Counted from the first letter of the stretch, positions 51,101 through 63,200 are shown. The stretch: DNA of 64,000 nucleotides from Himantopus leucocephalus (GCA_003993805.1 RSEF01000021.1:232883-296882); one strand, 5' to 3'. The notes: generated from the letters alone by a model not told the origin. Translations and numbers: made by a program.

Positions 51101-51254
51101 GCGGCCCTCCTAGCCCCAGGGCGCCCGGCCGACCGGCACCGCTCCTCCCCGGGTCCTCCCCCTCCGCCCTGCCCTCCCCGCCCTTACCCAGCTTGACGGC
51201 GGAGTCCGCCATACACCGGTCCCACTTCCTGCCCAGCTCGCCCTCCGACGCCAT
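36112..51254 (-). CDS. MICOS10: MICOS complex subunit MIC10 (four coding exons)
   Basis: MIC10 is a small inner-mitochondrial-membrane protein that oligomerises, bends the membrane and forms cristae junctions within the MICOS complex. Joining 51254-51188, 39866-39819, 39198-39089 and 36120-36112 gives 234 bp in frame: 77 aa and a stop. Human MIC10 is 78 aa. Residues 8-13 are GRKWDR, a family signature. Two membrane hairpin segments carry the required glycine motifs: G23, G25, G27 and G29 in the first, and G47, G49, G51 and G53 in the second. They are joined by a short basic loop (KRK at 38-40). [11 protein letters not shown] (54-64) and LLHGKFVK are almost the human sequence. The protein has no cleavable presequence, as is normal for the family. 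The start codon has a strong context (A at -3, G at +4) and lies inside a YY1-like motif. Confidence 0.95.
36121..39088 (-). other. MICOS10: MICOS10 intron 3, with a CR1 relic
   Basis: This AT-rich intron of about 3 kb holds an old CR1 3' end at about 36982-37095. It may also hold a faint MIR trace at about 36195-36220 (AAGCAAGTCACTTAGCCTT). No other exon is seen. Intron 2 (39199-39818, 620 bp) is featureless. Confidence 0.75.
36982..37095 (+). mobile_element. Old CR1 LINE 3'-end fragment
   Basis: Blocks matching the older amniote CR1 3' end are CCCCGAGTAACCTGGTCTGA, GCTGACCCTGGTTTGAG, GTTGACCTCCTTGAAGTCCT and TTTCCAACTTGAATTATCCT, ending in TGTGATCCTATGA. It is more diverged than the copy at 25583-25770. 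It lies within MICOS10 intron 3, antisense to the gene. Confidence 0.8.
39089..39198 (-). CDS. MICOS10: MICOS10 coding exon 3 (second membrane segment)
   Basis: This 110-bp exon lies between a cttcccccacag acceptor and a gtaagt donor. It encodes residues from Arg39 to Lys75, including [19 protein letters not shown] and the soluble tail [15 protein letters not shown]. It ends in phase 0. Confidence 0.95.
39819..39866 (-). CDS. MICOS10: MICOS10 coding exon 2 (first membrane segment)
   Basis: This 48-bp exon lies between a tcttcttacag acceptor and a gtaagt donor. It encodes most of the first transmembrane segment ([16 protein letters not shown]) with the GxGxGxG motif and then the start of the basic loop. 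It is too short to show as an open frame of its own and was found by searching for the expected protein. Confidence 0.93.
39867..51187 (-). other. MICOS10: MICOS10 intron 1
   Basis: This AT-rich intron of 11.3 kb contains many short open frames, the longest 198 codons on the minus strand at 47882-48478. None has a recognisable domain, good start context or flanking splice signals. I saw no clear transposon, although diverged relics are likely. The last 500 bases (50650-51187) belong to the CpG island of the promoter. Confidence 0.7.
51188..51254 (-). CDS. MICOS10: MICOS10 coding exon 1
   Basis: This exon encodes [22 protein letters not shown] and the first base of Gly23. It ends with a gtaagg donor at 51187. 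It sits in a CpG island. The first-intron donor directly follows the CTGG that opens the glycine-rich membrane segment. Confidence 0.95.
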
Positions 51255-51308
51255 CTTGGCCGTCCCCTCCCACCTCAGGCCGTGCCCTCGCCTCCTCCCC
51301 CGCCCAAC

Positions 51309-51361
51309 TCTCGCGAGATCTGCCGGCGCGGGCAAGCGGCGGAGCGCCAGATCTCGCGAGA
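51309..51361. promoter_or_regulatory. Paired TCTCGCGAGA palindromes
   Basis: Two copies of the 10-bp palindrome lie 43 bp apart, start to start. The second is extended to a 12-bp palindrome with flanking A and T (51351-51362). This element is known from CpG-island promoters of housekeeping genes and is linked to the factor Kaiso (ZBTB33) in published work. Both copies are 55-107 bp upstream of the MICOS10 start codon. Confidence 0.85.
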
Positions 51362-51440
51362 TTCTCCCCCCCCCCGCCCCGCCCCGCCCGTCGCCGCCCG
51401 TCCCGGCCGCCGTTGTCAAGGTTACCGGCGGGAGGGCGCG

Positions 51441-51665
51441 ATGGCGGCCGCGCTCGACCTTGGGCCCGGCCCAAAAGCCCGTTTTTCCCCGTAGGCCCCG
51501 GCCCACCGTAGCCGTAGCCTTTCCTGCGCCCCGTCTCTTCAGGCAGGGCTCCCGCTGTGTCCTTGTGAGGCCTCGTATCCCTCAGCCCACGGCAGGATCC
51601 CCCATCCTCTCAGAGGCTTGGGCCTTGTGGACCTGCTCCCCCTCAGGGCTCTCACCTCATCCTTG
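51441..51665 (+). other. Possible first exon of a divergent transcript
   Basis: On the plus strand an ATG in a YY1-like GATGGCGGC opens a 17-codon frame (51441-51494). A good donor (TTG then gtaaga) follows at 51666. No continuing coding frame is clear, so a non-coding divergent RNA is more likely than a protein gene. This is inference from promoter symmetry and one splice-donor match. Confidence 0.25.
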
Positions 51666-54600
51666 GTAAGAGCCGATCTTTGCTGTAGGGTCCCATCTCT
51701 CTGCAGGGTTGGATATATCCTGCTGGATATGCGTTGCCATGTAGGTTTTCCCTCACTGAGACTCGAAGAGGTGCTGCATCCTACACAGCTGCTGTATCTT
51801 TGCTGGCTGTCCTCAACGTCTCTTCAGGGCCTGAAATGAGGTACAGGTGTGTGAAAAAAACAGCTGTTGCCAATCTCTATCAATGTCCCAGGGATCGCCT
51901 GTTTTACTTAAGAGCAGCCTAGGCCCCACACTTTCTTGCTTAGTTGGGAAAAGGAGCTGAATAATTATCAGGAGGAGAATGTCAGTGTCAAGAAGTTATT
52001 CTGTACAATTGAATGCTAATATTAGAGTAAAGAGGCATGGGAAGGCTTCTCAGTAGGTCTTTGGCACATCCTGAAGCGTGCTACAGCCTTGTGGAAGCAG
52101 GAATGTAAGTGTGAAGAGTTTCAAACTTACTGTACTGAACTTTATACTGCAAATTCTGTGTAGGCTTTCTGGAAGTCATTCTCCAGAAGCCTTGTGAAAA
52201 AATAGAGTGTTTCTTAAGTAATAATGTCCCCATTCACACTTGGTAAGGCAATTTTTAGCTGTGATTACTTGCTTTGATTTCTTCAAGCTCTGACAGTTTT
52301 CTTTATCAAGTTGGAGAGGAGGAGGCTCTACTGCTTTATTAAACTGAAAGTTCTTTAACCAGCAAAGACTAAAGCAACAAATAGAAGTCAAAACTCACTG
52401 AAGTTGACAAAAATTTCTGAAGTTACTATTGTTTGTGGTCTTCCATTTGTCTTAAAAGTATAACTGGTTTTGATCTAGTGCAATGATGCAAGATTTTTCC
52501 TATATTTGGTTTAGTTCAACTCCTTCACATATCACTAAACAATCACAATTGCCTATTATTTTGACTTAGTTAAAAAATCCAAATGGCTTTTTTAAGAACT
52601 TTTTCAGAAGGCATATGGTTAACCTAAGCCCTTGCAGGTTCAGGAGGTTTCCTTGGAGAAGGCAGTTCTTCTGTAAAGGGAACCTCCTTTTCTCCTCCTC
52701 CCCCTGCAATTTACTCAAATCAGTTTGCATTGCTGCATAGGCAGTATCACAAATAGAACCACGCATCAAGTTACTTATAAAAATACCAAAAGGATCAAGC
52801 ATTTTTTTTCCCTGGCCGGATAAAGAAGTGCTTTCTGAAACCACTCACCCAGTGGTATGTCCCAGTGTGCCAGCTCCACCCTTCCATTTCCAAACAGCTC
52901 TGGAAAGTATCAGGAGGCAAAAGATACTTGAAGCCTCTGGATAATTCTTAAATTTTTTTCCCCAAAATTAAATTCCAGAAATCAGTGTTTAAAATCAACC
53001 TAGAAATGTGGTCTTCTCTGGCAAAAACAAATACCCGGCGCAGACCAATGTGTAGTCTCACTTCACACTTACTCATTTTCAGACTGTTAAGCTTGCTGGA
53101 AAGCAGCATTTCTTCAGGGATGAAGGAAGCAGTGGTGAGCTGTTGGGCTGTAAGGCGCTTCATAAAGGGTCGCGTCGCTGTGTAATGGGTCTGAATGTAT
53201 TTTGACAGCCTTGCATCAGGAACCTGGTGCATTAAACCCTTTCTAAGGAGATGGAATAGTTCAGTGTAATTGTTTTGAACATCCAGTTTCCTTCTGAGAA
53301 ATCAGCCTGCTGCTTTTAAATCCTGGAGTCACTGAGTGATCAGAGGGGGCTCTGGAAAATGTTATCCATTAAGGATCTAGAGCACATTCTCTGTACCCCT
53401 TCCCCACCCCAGGGAAAAATGAAGGCAGGAGGGAATGTGTCCAAAGACAGACTTTTCTCTCCATTGCTATAGTTACTTGGCAATTAGACCCTCTCAGTGT
53501 AATATTGAGTATTTATTATTGTATGACTCCAAGGTGATGTTTTAGAATATGCGTTTTTGAAAAACCTTTTTTGCATTTTAGAGCCCGGCATGTGCCGTCC
53601 CAGGGTTCCTTCCCTCCCTTCTCTCCTCACACTCTCTTCTCCTTTCTTTCGAGTAAATAAATACCTGAAAAAATAGAGGAGGCTGAAATGAAGCCAGAAA
53701 GCTTGAAAAATCCCTGCCTTCCTCCGATGGAAGTCAACTTTTAGTAGGTTCATACCCTGTATCACCAGTTTCCTTAACTATATACCTAACTTGAATTGTG
53801 TTAAATTCGTAAGACTACTCACGGACTAAAAGTTAGGCATTCTTTTAAATACACTGCTGGTTAGTTTTTCAACAGATGGTCATCAAAGAAACAAGTAGAA
53901 TTGGGAATCTAAGATGAATAAGTACCACTACTATTCTTCAAAAATGCTATTTCTGTGGTGTTTAGTGAAAGAAACCACGTGGAGGGCTTGCAAGAGGGCA
54001 CGTCCATGCATGCACCTGGTCTGGGGCTGCACCAGCTGGAATTCAAAGGCTCTTTTCATCATAACAGACTTTCTTTTCTTCTAACTGTTAGCCCTATCTG
54101 TTACATAGTGTAGTATAGGATGGCTCACCCTCACCCTAATAGTTTTTGGTTTAAAACTTCCAAGCAAGTTTCTTTTCTGATCCTTCCCCAGGATGAGTGT
54201 ATCACCTCTTACCCTGTTTTTTCAAAGAATCCTGTAGCATCCCTCTTGTCAGTTCCCCACTGGATACTAATATCTCCTATTTTCCAAAGAATACGCATGT
54301 AAGTTCTCCCATAGTTTTAAAGAACATGAATTGCCTCCTACACAGGCATTTATTATTTTTTTTACTGCCAAGAGTAGCAGTGATCTGCATAGGAAGACAG
54401 CAGTGTAGGAGTCTTCTGCCTGAAATGGTTGACACAGTCTTGGTAGTGGGCCCCCATTTCGCTGTCTGTACTTCCAGAACACTTCTTTCATGCTACAGAG
54501 AGAATCAGACCTGGGCAGGAGACTTCAGCTCTCAGTCTCCGCTCCAGTTAGTTCGGGTTTTTTCCTCGCAGATACAAGCCGCATTCACCAGCAGATACTG

Positions 54601-57600
54601 ATGCTTATTTTTCTCTTTGAAAGCCTTCTTGCTATCCAAGCAACAACAAAAAAAGTCTAAGTCCGAAGTCTGAGAAAAAAGAAATCCCTCCTCAGCAGGA
54701 CTTTGCCCTAAAATGGGAAAAGTGCCAGAGACTCCATTAAGTCTACTTTGCTATTCTTATTGATTTTATGTGGAAGGCAGTCGGATACTGTGAGGATGAA
54801 CAATAGTCTAAAGGCTGAGGTAGACTCACATTAGGAGAGACAGCTTGTGATGCAGAGTGAAATATCATTCAGTCTTTTCATGGTGATCACATTCACGTTA
54901 ATAAGCAAGTCCATTTTGTGTCTGTGCTAATGTATTTTCATGCCAGTTTTGCAAAGCTGATGTAATGTTATATTCAGTAGTGTGGTACTGCTGGTTACAG
55001 TTGTCAGGTATGGCTGATTGAAGTGGAACTTTGAAAAATGGAACAAGATGTGTCACAGCTCGTTGTGCTAATTCTGCTTTTAGCTGCTTTTGCCGTGAAT
55101 ATGAAGTTTGCCCCAAAAATCTCTGGAGGAAAGCACTTGCATGGAAAGACTGATCAGAGTTTTTGCTAACTCTTAGGTTACAGGCATAAGCACCGCTATG
55201 ACATTTCTCGCCTTTATTTAATGTGTACTATTTTGTGATAATTTTTTAGTTTAGTAGTAGAAATAGGAAAAGAACTCACGCACTGTATTGATAGTTTTTC
55301 TAATGAATAAGCCTGTGAAAGAGTGCTATTTTTCAGCCCTTTCAGTGTGTTTTTCCATTCGTCCATGTCACTGGCTAATTCTATACAGATTCTAACTAGT
55401 GAACCGTGACTATTGTATTAAGAAAGAATCCAGGCCCTTACAATTCTTTTGGCTGGTATATTAGCAAGCTTCAAATGAAGTGCAACGTGTCAAGGAAAAA
55501 GTAAGGGAATGGAAAGTTTTGTTTCTTTCTGGTGCATTTAATCAGCTTCTCCTTGATTCTTTTTTAATGACAGGCTGCAGACATTATTACTACAGTTAAT
55601 GACCGAGTTTGACAAGAATGTTCTCAATACTCTCTTTGCTCAGGCTAAAGACATTTCTGAAAGCTCCTGTCTATCAAGCTTTCTGTGCTGAAAACATAAA
55701 GTTAAAAGAGCAATCGCAAGCACAGAAATAAACAGCATCCTAGGATATGCAACCAAGTGGAACATGCTGGAAAACTAGTGATCCCAGTTGTCCTGCAGTC
55801 CACTAATCCGGACTGATATTTAAAAAAAATGCCTCATAGTCCTGTTCTGAACAAGCATTGCTGGGTTTCTTCAGGTGGGATTTTAGATATGCCTTGGTCA
55901 CGTTTGTCTATCCTGTGTTAAACATTTTGTGGAATACAGCTGGATTGAAATCTGTGGGACATGTGAAAACAGCGTGGCTGCAAACAACTCCAAGGCATGT
56001 CCAGACACAGTGTTCTCTAAATGTGGGCAGGTGCTTTTGGACTGAAATAAAACAATTGTGGTAAAAAAAAAAAGTGGGGGAAAAAAATCTTTTATGTCCA
56101 AGATACGGACCCAGATTGCAGAGATGTGACTTTTAACATGACTCTCTGCTAAATGTCCTCTCTGACGATGTTGGCTTCAGCCGAGTGGCTAAGTTTGCTC
56201 TGTCTGTGAAGGAGGGATGTGGGACGTGACTTGGTCTTACCTGTTTAAGCAAGACAATTGTAAGAAAATGGTCAAAGCCAGAAAAACCTCGTGGTTCTAG
56301 TGACATGGGTGCATGAGTGCTGTTTAACCTTTATTTCTCTGCTGTTACTGTGACAGTGCTGTGCTGGTAGTAGAATGTCTCATTTTTGGCCAGTATATGG
56401 ACATTTTATTGTATTTTACATTAATCAAATGCCCAGATCTGCTTGGGTGCTGATGAAGTGGAAAAATGTCTGGTTTTAGCATTCTTGTGGGGGGGATGCC
56501 TCAAACCTCGCACTATAATGGACAATACGTTGTTTTTTATTAAACGTGGTATTTTGATTTACTCATCCGTTCCTGCAGTGAATGGGAAAACTCTTAAAAC
56601 CTTTCTATTCCAAGAGTATCCTCAGCAAAGTTACTTTGAAATTGGAATGGGAGGAAGGCTTTTTTTGTTTGTGTGCTATTTTGACAGTGTGTACAAAGAT
56701 CTCCATAGTGAGAACTATCTGTGGCTTGAATATGGAATTCCAAGACGTCGGGTAGTGTTGTAGGTACCTTTTTCCTACATTAGTTTCCAAGAAACGCTTG
56801 GTTTTCTGCCTCAAATCAAGTGATGCTGCTGGTTTACTGACTCTGACTAATAAAACCCAGCAAGCTAAACTTTACCATTGCTGGAAGACGCTTGCAGCAG
56901 TAAATTCAATTTATGAGAACCCCTAATAAAAGTTTACATATCTTTCAAGTGCCACAAGCTTGACATGAAAGAAAATGGGCAATCTGACCTAAAAAAGCTC
57001 AAGATGTCTTTTTCTTTAGTAGAAAAATGAATATTCAGTGAAGCACGAAAGTTTTCTCTACGACCTCGTTTCTAAGCATGTTCTCACAGTCACCCTTGGT
57101 CCTGGCTAAACACTGGAATAAACAATAATAAATAGCATTTCGCCATGCATGCGGGAGGATAAAATAAAAAACACATCGTGTTGGACCGCAAATGGCTTAT
57201 GAAATTCTGGCTAAACGTGAAAAGTACTTTGTAATGCTAATGAGTATTTATCCTTTTGCTTCCTTGAATATAATCAAATGTACAGGGAAAGCACATGTAT
57301 TTTATAGTTGCTGATTGCAAGATCAAAAGCCTTATTAATTGCACATGAATCTGATGTTGTAGGGCTGTTAAGCCATCAACTGACATCATTGTTTGCTTCC
57401 TTTGTTTATAGGCCCGTGTTTTAAAGATGTGTAATCCTGACACCAAGCCTTTTGCGCACACTCTTTTCTGTTTAGGTGGGCGATTCCATGCCAGGAGGTG
57501 TGGGAAATGCGCAGGTGGTGCTACCTCACAGCGCTCAGATTTATCGAATGTCCCTGAATTAACCTCTGTTTGGTGTCAACCCCTCCATGAATCGCAGCAG

Positions 57601-59880
57601 AAGGCAGGATGGCTACAACTGTAGTTACATACGGGGAGCCTTGTGCCTGCTGAGATCCACTCCACGCTGCAAATTACAGCCTACCAGTGAGAGTCTGGGC
57701 CTACATTTTAATAAATAAACAACAAAAAAAAAATCCCTTAAGCATGTTCTGCTATAAACAAGCAAAGCAAGCAGCTGGTCCTCATTTGAAAAGATGTTAC
57801 ATCAATTTCAAAAGGAATCTGCAGATGATCTTAATGCAAATATTTTTGGGAAAACAAAAAGCAGCTGTTTATTCTTCTTTATACCTATTAGCAGGAAAAC
57901 AAAATCCAGGATGCTTGTATTTCTTCCGCTAAGAAAAATATCCTCTTGGCCTCAACATTCATTTGGATCTCAAATTGTTTAAAATACACTGGGCTGCATA
58001 ATTCTGCTTTTGCTCTGCTTCTTCAGCAAGCTGCTAGAAACAGTTTCTGTCCATGGGTATGAAGTAGAGTACTCATTGAATATTTTGCCTGGGTTTTGTG
58101 ACAAAAATAATGGAGTTCAGAACATGCATTTTCAAATTTGTCTATTCTGTCCTCCCAGACCCTGCCTTAAGGGAAACATGCACATTAGACATATGGATCC
58201 CTGTAAAATGAGTGAATAATTAGCCCTGTGTAATTAACAGGCTTGCTTTTCTTAATTATTGCTGGTAGGCACCTCTGAGGGAACATAAGGATCTGGGGAT
58301 TGCAAAATCGAAGCCACTTTGGATTGCTGCATCTTACGGACCGGGTGTAAGGAGGTTAGGCTGACTAGTATTGAGAAAGTTGAATTCGGAGACTCCAGAG
58401 GAGGAAATGCCTTCTGAGGTCACGTGGCCACTCCACTAGACGTGGCAAGATTATTTCCCATCTTAGTGTTTATTTGGTAGTGGGTTATCGATGGAGTTTT
58501 ATGCGCTTTTGTTTTTCTGTGAAGGAGCACAGCTCCTGTTGTTCTTGAGATTGCTCCACGGTTTTCTGTCCTTTGCTTCCCGGCTTCATTTTGTTCCTGT
58601 GCTGAAAACACCAAAGGTTTAAAAACGGCAACAGGGAAAAGCGGGTAAAGGTTAACTTAGCAAAATGGGTGACAGCAGGTTGTCAGAAGTCATCAGCACA
58701 CAGGATAGCTTTGCTTTTCTCATTAGTGTAAGCAGTGACAACTGTTACGTCTGCATGTGGTCGTTTGTCGTGCAAATTCACGTTCCACAGTTATGCCTTG
58801 ATGCTACCTACTGTAACTGGCTGCATGTCTGAGCAGTTCACTTCCCTGCAAATCCAGCTTGTTCTTCTCAAACTGAAAGCGACGGCTGGTTTGCCCCGTT
58901 ACGTTAAACAAGCAGTCAGGGCTGTTATCTCTTAGCAGGTCCTGTTTGGTATCTGAGAGTGAGGAACATTCAGACTTGAGCCACAACCATTTGTGTTCAC
59001 GTCCGAGTAAAAAGTCCGAGCTTGGCCTTGGTCGTCTCCTGCTGGAAGGACGTACCACAGCGTCACAGCCAAGGGAAAAACGAAGCGGTGTGCGACTCCC
59101 CTTGTCAGCGTTTCCAGTTCCTACGGCAAACTGCAGAAAGTAAATGGAATAACAGAAGGGCTCGCGGCTCAGGAGGGCCAAGTCTGCAGTGCAGGAGCGC
59201 CCGTGGAGGGTTCTCGGGACCCTGGCACCAAAACTGTGGTGAAAAACGGGCCAAAGAATCGTTCCAAAGGAGCTGCAGAGGAGAGTGCTGTCACATAATG
59301 AATGGGATGCTCTCCTGGGGTAACTGGGGACGCTGCAGCTCTCACATACACAGGTCCCTCTGAGAACGCACAGGACTAGAGTCTGGAATCGGGATCAGTT
59401 TTACCCGAGATCACCAAAAAGTGAGTTAGTACGTTGGGGGGGGAGGAAATGGTTTCCTTCTGGGGCAGTCTGAGAAAAGCAAAAATGTTTTATTTGTGCG
59501 TACACCCCGATCTGCTGATTTCTATCTCGTGGTTGGAGATGGGTACGGCAGCCGCCTGCGCCCTGCAGTCATCAAAATGTGTAAGCATCTGCTTAGCTTC
59601 CAGCAGGTACCTACGCGCTTCGCCGAATCAAAGGCTAAGCTTCCAGAGAAGGCTGAACGCTTACTTTTCAAATTAATTAACCCTGGCCTTACACAGCCAG
59701 AGGCTGATTATTTTTCCTTGTCGCTTCAGAGCGTCGCTTACAGGCAGCACCAGTAACGATGCTCTATTAGTTACCTCAGTAAAGTCCAGTTTTCAGCGCT
59801 GATGACGTTGCCAAAACGCTCCCTGTTCGGGCTGACGTTTTCCGTGCTATCTGCTGGTTTTCCTTTAACCCTGAGGCCCA
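51666..59880. other. Interval between MICOS10 and CAPZB promoters
   Basis: This AT-rich spacer of about 8.2 kb has no supportable gene. Open frames are short and unstructured. AATAAA followed by an 11-base A run at 56046-56073 might be the tail of a retrocopy or a transcript end, but no parent gene is recognisable before it. I see no clear transposon. Confidence 0.6.
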
Positions 59881-60249
59881 TTTAAGCGTTTAAAGGTGTT
59901 CGGAGGAGGGAGGTGCCGCGCCGCGGCGGGGCTGAGGCCGACTGCCGGCCGGCGCGCCCTCCCGCAGGCCCCGCCCCCGGGGCGGAGCGAACGGTTCTTC
60001 CCGCCCCGCCCACCTGCCCCCCTCCCCGCCCCCGTTCGCGCGCCGCGCTCCATACTTGGCGATGGCCGGCGAGCCGCGCGCTGATTGGCGGGGCGGCGGC
60101 GAAGGGGCGGGGCGGCGCGGTGCTGACCCGGATGTTCACTCCTAGGCAACGGCGGAAGTGGAAGGGCCGCGGCCTGCCTCGGAGGGAGACCGGACGGGAC
60201 CGGGAGGCGCCGCCGTTGCTACCGCCCAGCGCAGCCCCGCCGAGCCGCC

Positions 60250-60252
60250 ATG
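60250..60252 (+). CDS. CAPZB: CAPZB coding exon 1 (start codon only)
   Basis: CAPZB is the beta subunit of the heterodimeric capping protein that blocks F-actin barbed ends. Here GCCGCCATG is followed at once by gtaagg, so exon 1 supplies only Met and the protein continues in an exon beyond the right edge. This fits my memory of human CAPZB, whose first coding exon also ends at the ATG, and the head-to-head placement with MICOS10. No CAPZB protein sequence is present in the window, so the identity rests on gene structure and synteny. Confidence 0.65.
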
Positions 60253-63200
60253 GTAAGGGTGAGCGGGGCGGCGACTCGCCGCTGCCAGCTCCCCCTCCCC
60301 GCGGCCCCCTTTCTCCCGGCGGTGCTGCCCCCTCCCATCCCCCCGGTGCCGCGCCCCGGTGGTGGCGCTTTCACCCCCCCCCCCCNCCACCCCCCCCTTC
60401 CCCGGTCGCATCAGAGGGGGGTGGCGGAGCGGGTGGGCCTCGCCCGGCCTCCCCAGGGCGGCGGTGAGGGAGAGCCCGAGGCGGTGCTGCCAGGGCAGAG
60501 GGAGGGGTGGCCTGGCCTGGTGTTGGCCGGGGGTGGGGTGGGGGGAGGGCGGCGGCGGGGGGCTCTGCCCGGGGCTCCGCAGGGCCCGGGGGCGGGCGGC
60601 GGGGCGTCCAGGCCCGTCCGGCTGCTCTGCTGTCCGGTTACTTCCCGGTTTCTGGGCCTGGTACCTGGGGTGGTGTTTACAGAGGGAATGCTTCCGCTTT
60701 GCACGGCGAATGTTACCGCTCGATGTAGTGGTAAACGGAGCGAGCAAATGCAGCAGCGGCGTTTAAGAGCGATGGGGGCCCCATCTGCTATCGCTGCTGT
60801 TAATAAACCCCCAATTATCACTCATGGTCTGGCATTTCCTCTGAAAGCTGGATGTGCTCATAAGGTGTACTAAGGTCTAATGGAATCTGCAAAATACAGG
60901 AAAAGCGAGCGTGATCAGAGCAGGTAACGTTGCAGCAGTGGGTGCTACTCTTCTGCAGGGATGACAACTTTCTGTTTTTTAGAGGAGAACCTCAGTCCTG
61001 TAAAATAATCTCCGTTTTGCTGTGTGTTTGGTGAATGGGTTAGCCCAGGTCACAAAACCTTTCCATTTCATTTTGGCACCTTGTGTAAAGGGTGCAGATT
61101 TTATCAGCTCTAAACAAATCGAACAATAAGGATGGATGGATGGCTGCTTTTGCAGAGCTTGGCTAAGGCAATGTAACGCCCGTGGATGTAATCACTTGTA
61201 TGGAGTCACTGAGATACTCTGGACTGTTTGGGAATTTGTGATTCAGGTTTTCCAGCATAACAATTTAAGAACGTTCAAATGTATTTAGATGTCAAAAATC
61301 CAGTGCCTGGCTACATAGCAATATAAAGGCTGGTTAAGCAAGCAAGTGCAATCCTTTACTTCTTACCTTCAACCATAAGAATTTCAGAGGCAGTGGTGGG
61401 GTTTTTTTCTTCAAAGCTGAAGATCTTGGTGATCCTGCCACCTGTATTAAGCAGAATAAAGATCTTCAGTTTGTGGTGAAAGGTGAAGAATGCATAAAAT
61501 CAAGGTTCTCTGTTCTTGTTTGAACAAACGAGATGCTGTACCTGACTTGTGAGTGTGGGGGCTGACAGGATGGAGCATCTTATTTCAATATTCACGTTTT
61601 AGGATACTGAACTCTTCTTTTAAGGGGATATGAAAACATGCTATAAGATGAATCCAGTGAGGGTTTAAATGTAACTATTTCAGTCTTTTGGAGGAGGTAG
61701 AACACAGTTCCTTTAGAAATTTCCAGAGTGTTAAAAGTGTACGCTGTCTTCTGATTTTTCATATTTAGTCATGGAGACCACTGGGCATAGGAGGGATTTG
61801 ATCAGGACTTCCAACAGTATGTGCTAATCTCTGATGTTGAGTGGACTTCAGGGATGAACCTGTGGCAGCCACTGTATTATTTATTTATCTCAGTGTCTGC
61901 GTACACATCTGAAGACTCACTCAAAGAACGTGGCAACTTAAGCGTGGTTTAGCAAAGTCCAGTAGGAGTCTGCAAGACAAATTACTGATCTTGTTTGCAG
62001 AAGACAAATGATCTGTGGTGATGTTTTAAAAGTTTACTGACTCTTACAGTTATCTTAATGTTATGCAGATAGTGCAGTTGCAGCATCCGGTTTCAGCTTA
62101 GGTCCCAATCCAGCATTTAGAATAATTCCAGGGTCTTTCATTTTAGTGGGTATGAAAACACAATACTAAACTGGAGCATCGAAATGCTGAAAAGGCCTTT
62201 TCATTGAAGGTGACAGTGAGTTTCATGGCAGCTGGGAGAAGCTGATATGGTACAGGATATTAGGTCAAACACTTTCTTGGTACCATGGGGTTACCAATAT
62301 CTGTGTAGAGCAGAGAGATGAGAACCTTTGTCTCCTCTGCACCACCTCAGGTCTGAATTGCTCCTGGTGAGTTTAAGTGAGAATTCAGAATTGTGTCTGC
62401 ATTTCAGTCAGGTGCTCGGTGAAACAGGGTAGGGCAACGCATGAAGCTTGAAAACTGCCTGGATGGATGCTGTCTCTGTGCTAAAAATAAACTGAATGCA
62501 CTGTTCAGGGCAAAGCAGGACTTGTGAGAGTGGATCTGCTGAGATTTCTGGAATTGTGGGTTATGAATGGACGGAATCCAGCTACTCTTTATAGAAATAA
62601 AAGTCTTCCTTTCCAGGTTATGTAAACTGTCCTGATCATGTTAGCAAGTATTTCTTCTGCTATGCAACTCTTCAGGAAAAGGCAGACAATTTTAGCAAAA
62701 TTTATAATTTAATCAACCATAAATTCAAACTGTCTAGTGTAGTGCTGGCTGCACATCATCCGTTTAGAATTTGTGAGGCAGCTAAAAAGCGCTGAAGCAC
62801 AGCCAAGGATGCGTGATGCGACACTGACACTCAATACATAAACCTCGCGTGCTTTTCAGAGTAACTAATATTTTCAAGGTAGGGGCTGTTTGTCTTGGGC
62901 AAACATATTGCTGCTTGATAAATAACTTGGGTTTGTGCAACTGCTACCAAAACCATATTAAATCATTTGTGAAACAGAACAACAAAAGGTAGCGCTTTTC
63001 CAGATGCTTGAACACCGAGCCCGTCTCTCTTCTAAACTGACGGTGTCACTTTTGAAACCATACCATGTGGCGTGAGAGCTCAGGGTAGGTTTTCAGCATC
63101 CACAGCAAGTCCTTTGCACCTTGTGCCTTCTGAGAAACACTGACTTAAGCTGTTTTGTGGAGTCCATGTTCTATTAGCCAAGTATGTGAGCTTAGCTAAA

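Larger units (their letters stand above)
50640..51540. promoter_or_regulatory. MICOS10: MICOS10 CpG-island promoter, possibly bidirectional
   Basis: This is a dense CpG island around the first MICOS10 exon, without a TATA box. It carries two exact TCTCGCGAGA palindromes (51309-51318 and 51352-51361). A YY1-like AAGATGGCG spans the MICOS10 start codon on the minus strand (51249-51257), and an opposed GATGGCGGC lies on the plus strand at 51440-51448. This mix is typical of housekeeping promoters, and TCTCGCGAGA is often reported at divergent ones. Confidence 0.8.
59890..60760 (+). promoter_or_regulatory. CAPZB: CAPZB CpG-island promoter and 5' UTR
   Basis: This is a strong CpG island without a TATA box. 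Visible elements are an inverted CCAAT box (ATTGG at 60084-60088), GC boxes (GGGGCGGGGC at 60104-60113 and others), and an ETS-type CGGAAGTG at 60153-60160. A CRE-like TGACGT occurs at about 59803 just upstream. The transcription start is probably between about 60050 and 60180. The NFY, SP1 and ETS site mix fits a ubiquitously expressed gene. A C-run with an N at 60386 lies in the first intron part of the island. Confidence 0.75.

Noticed and set aside
60250..60873. 207-codon plus-strand frame continuing past the CAPZB ATG
   Set aside because: The ATG is followed at once by a gtaagg donor and the frame beyond it is intronic CpG-island sequence without CAPZB similarity.
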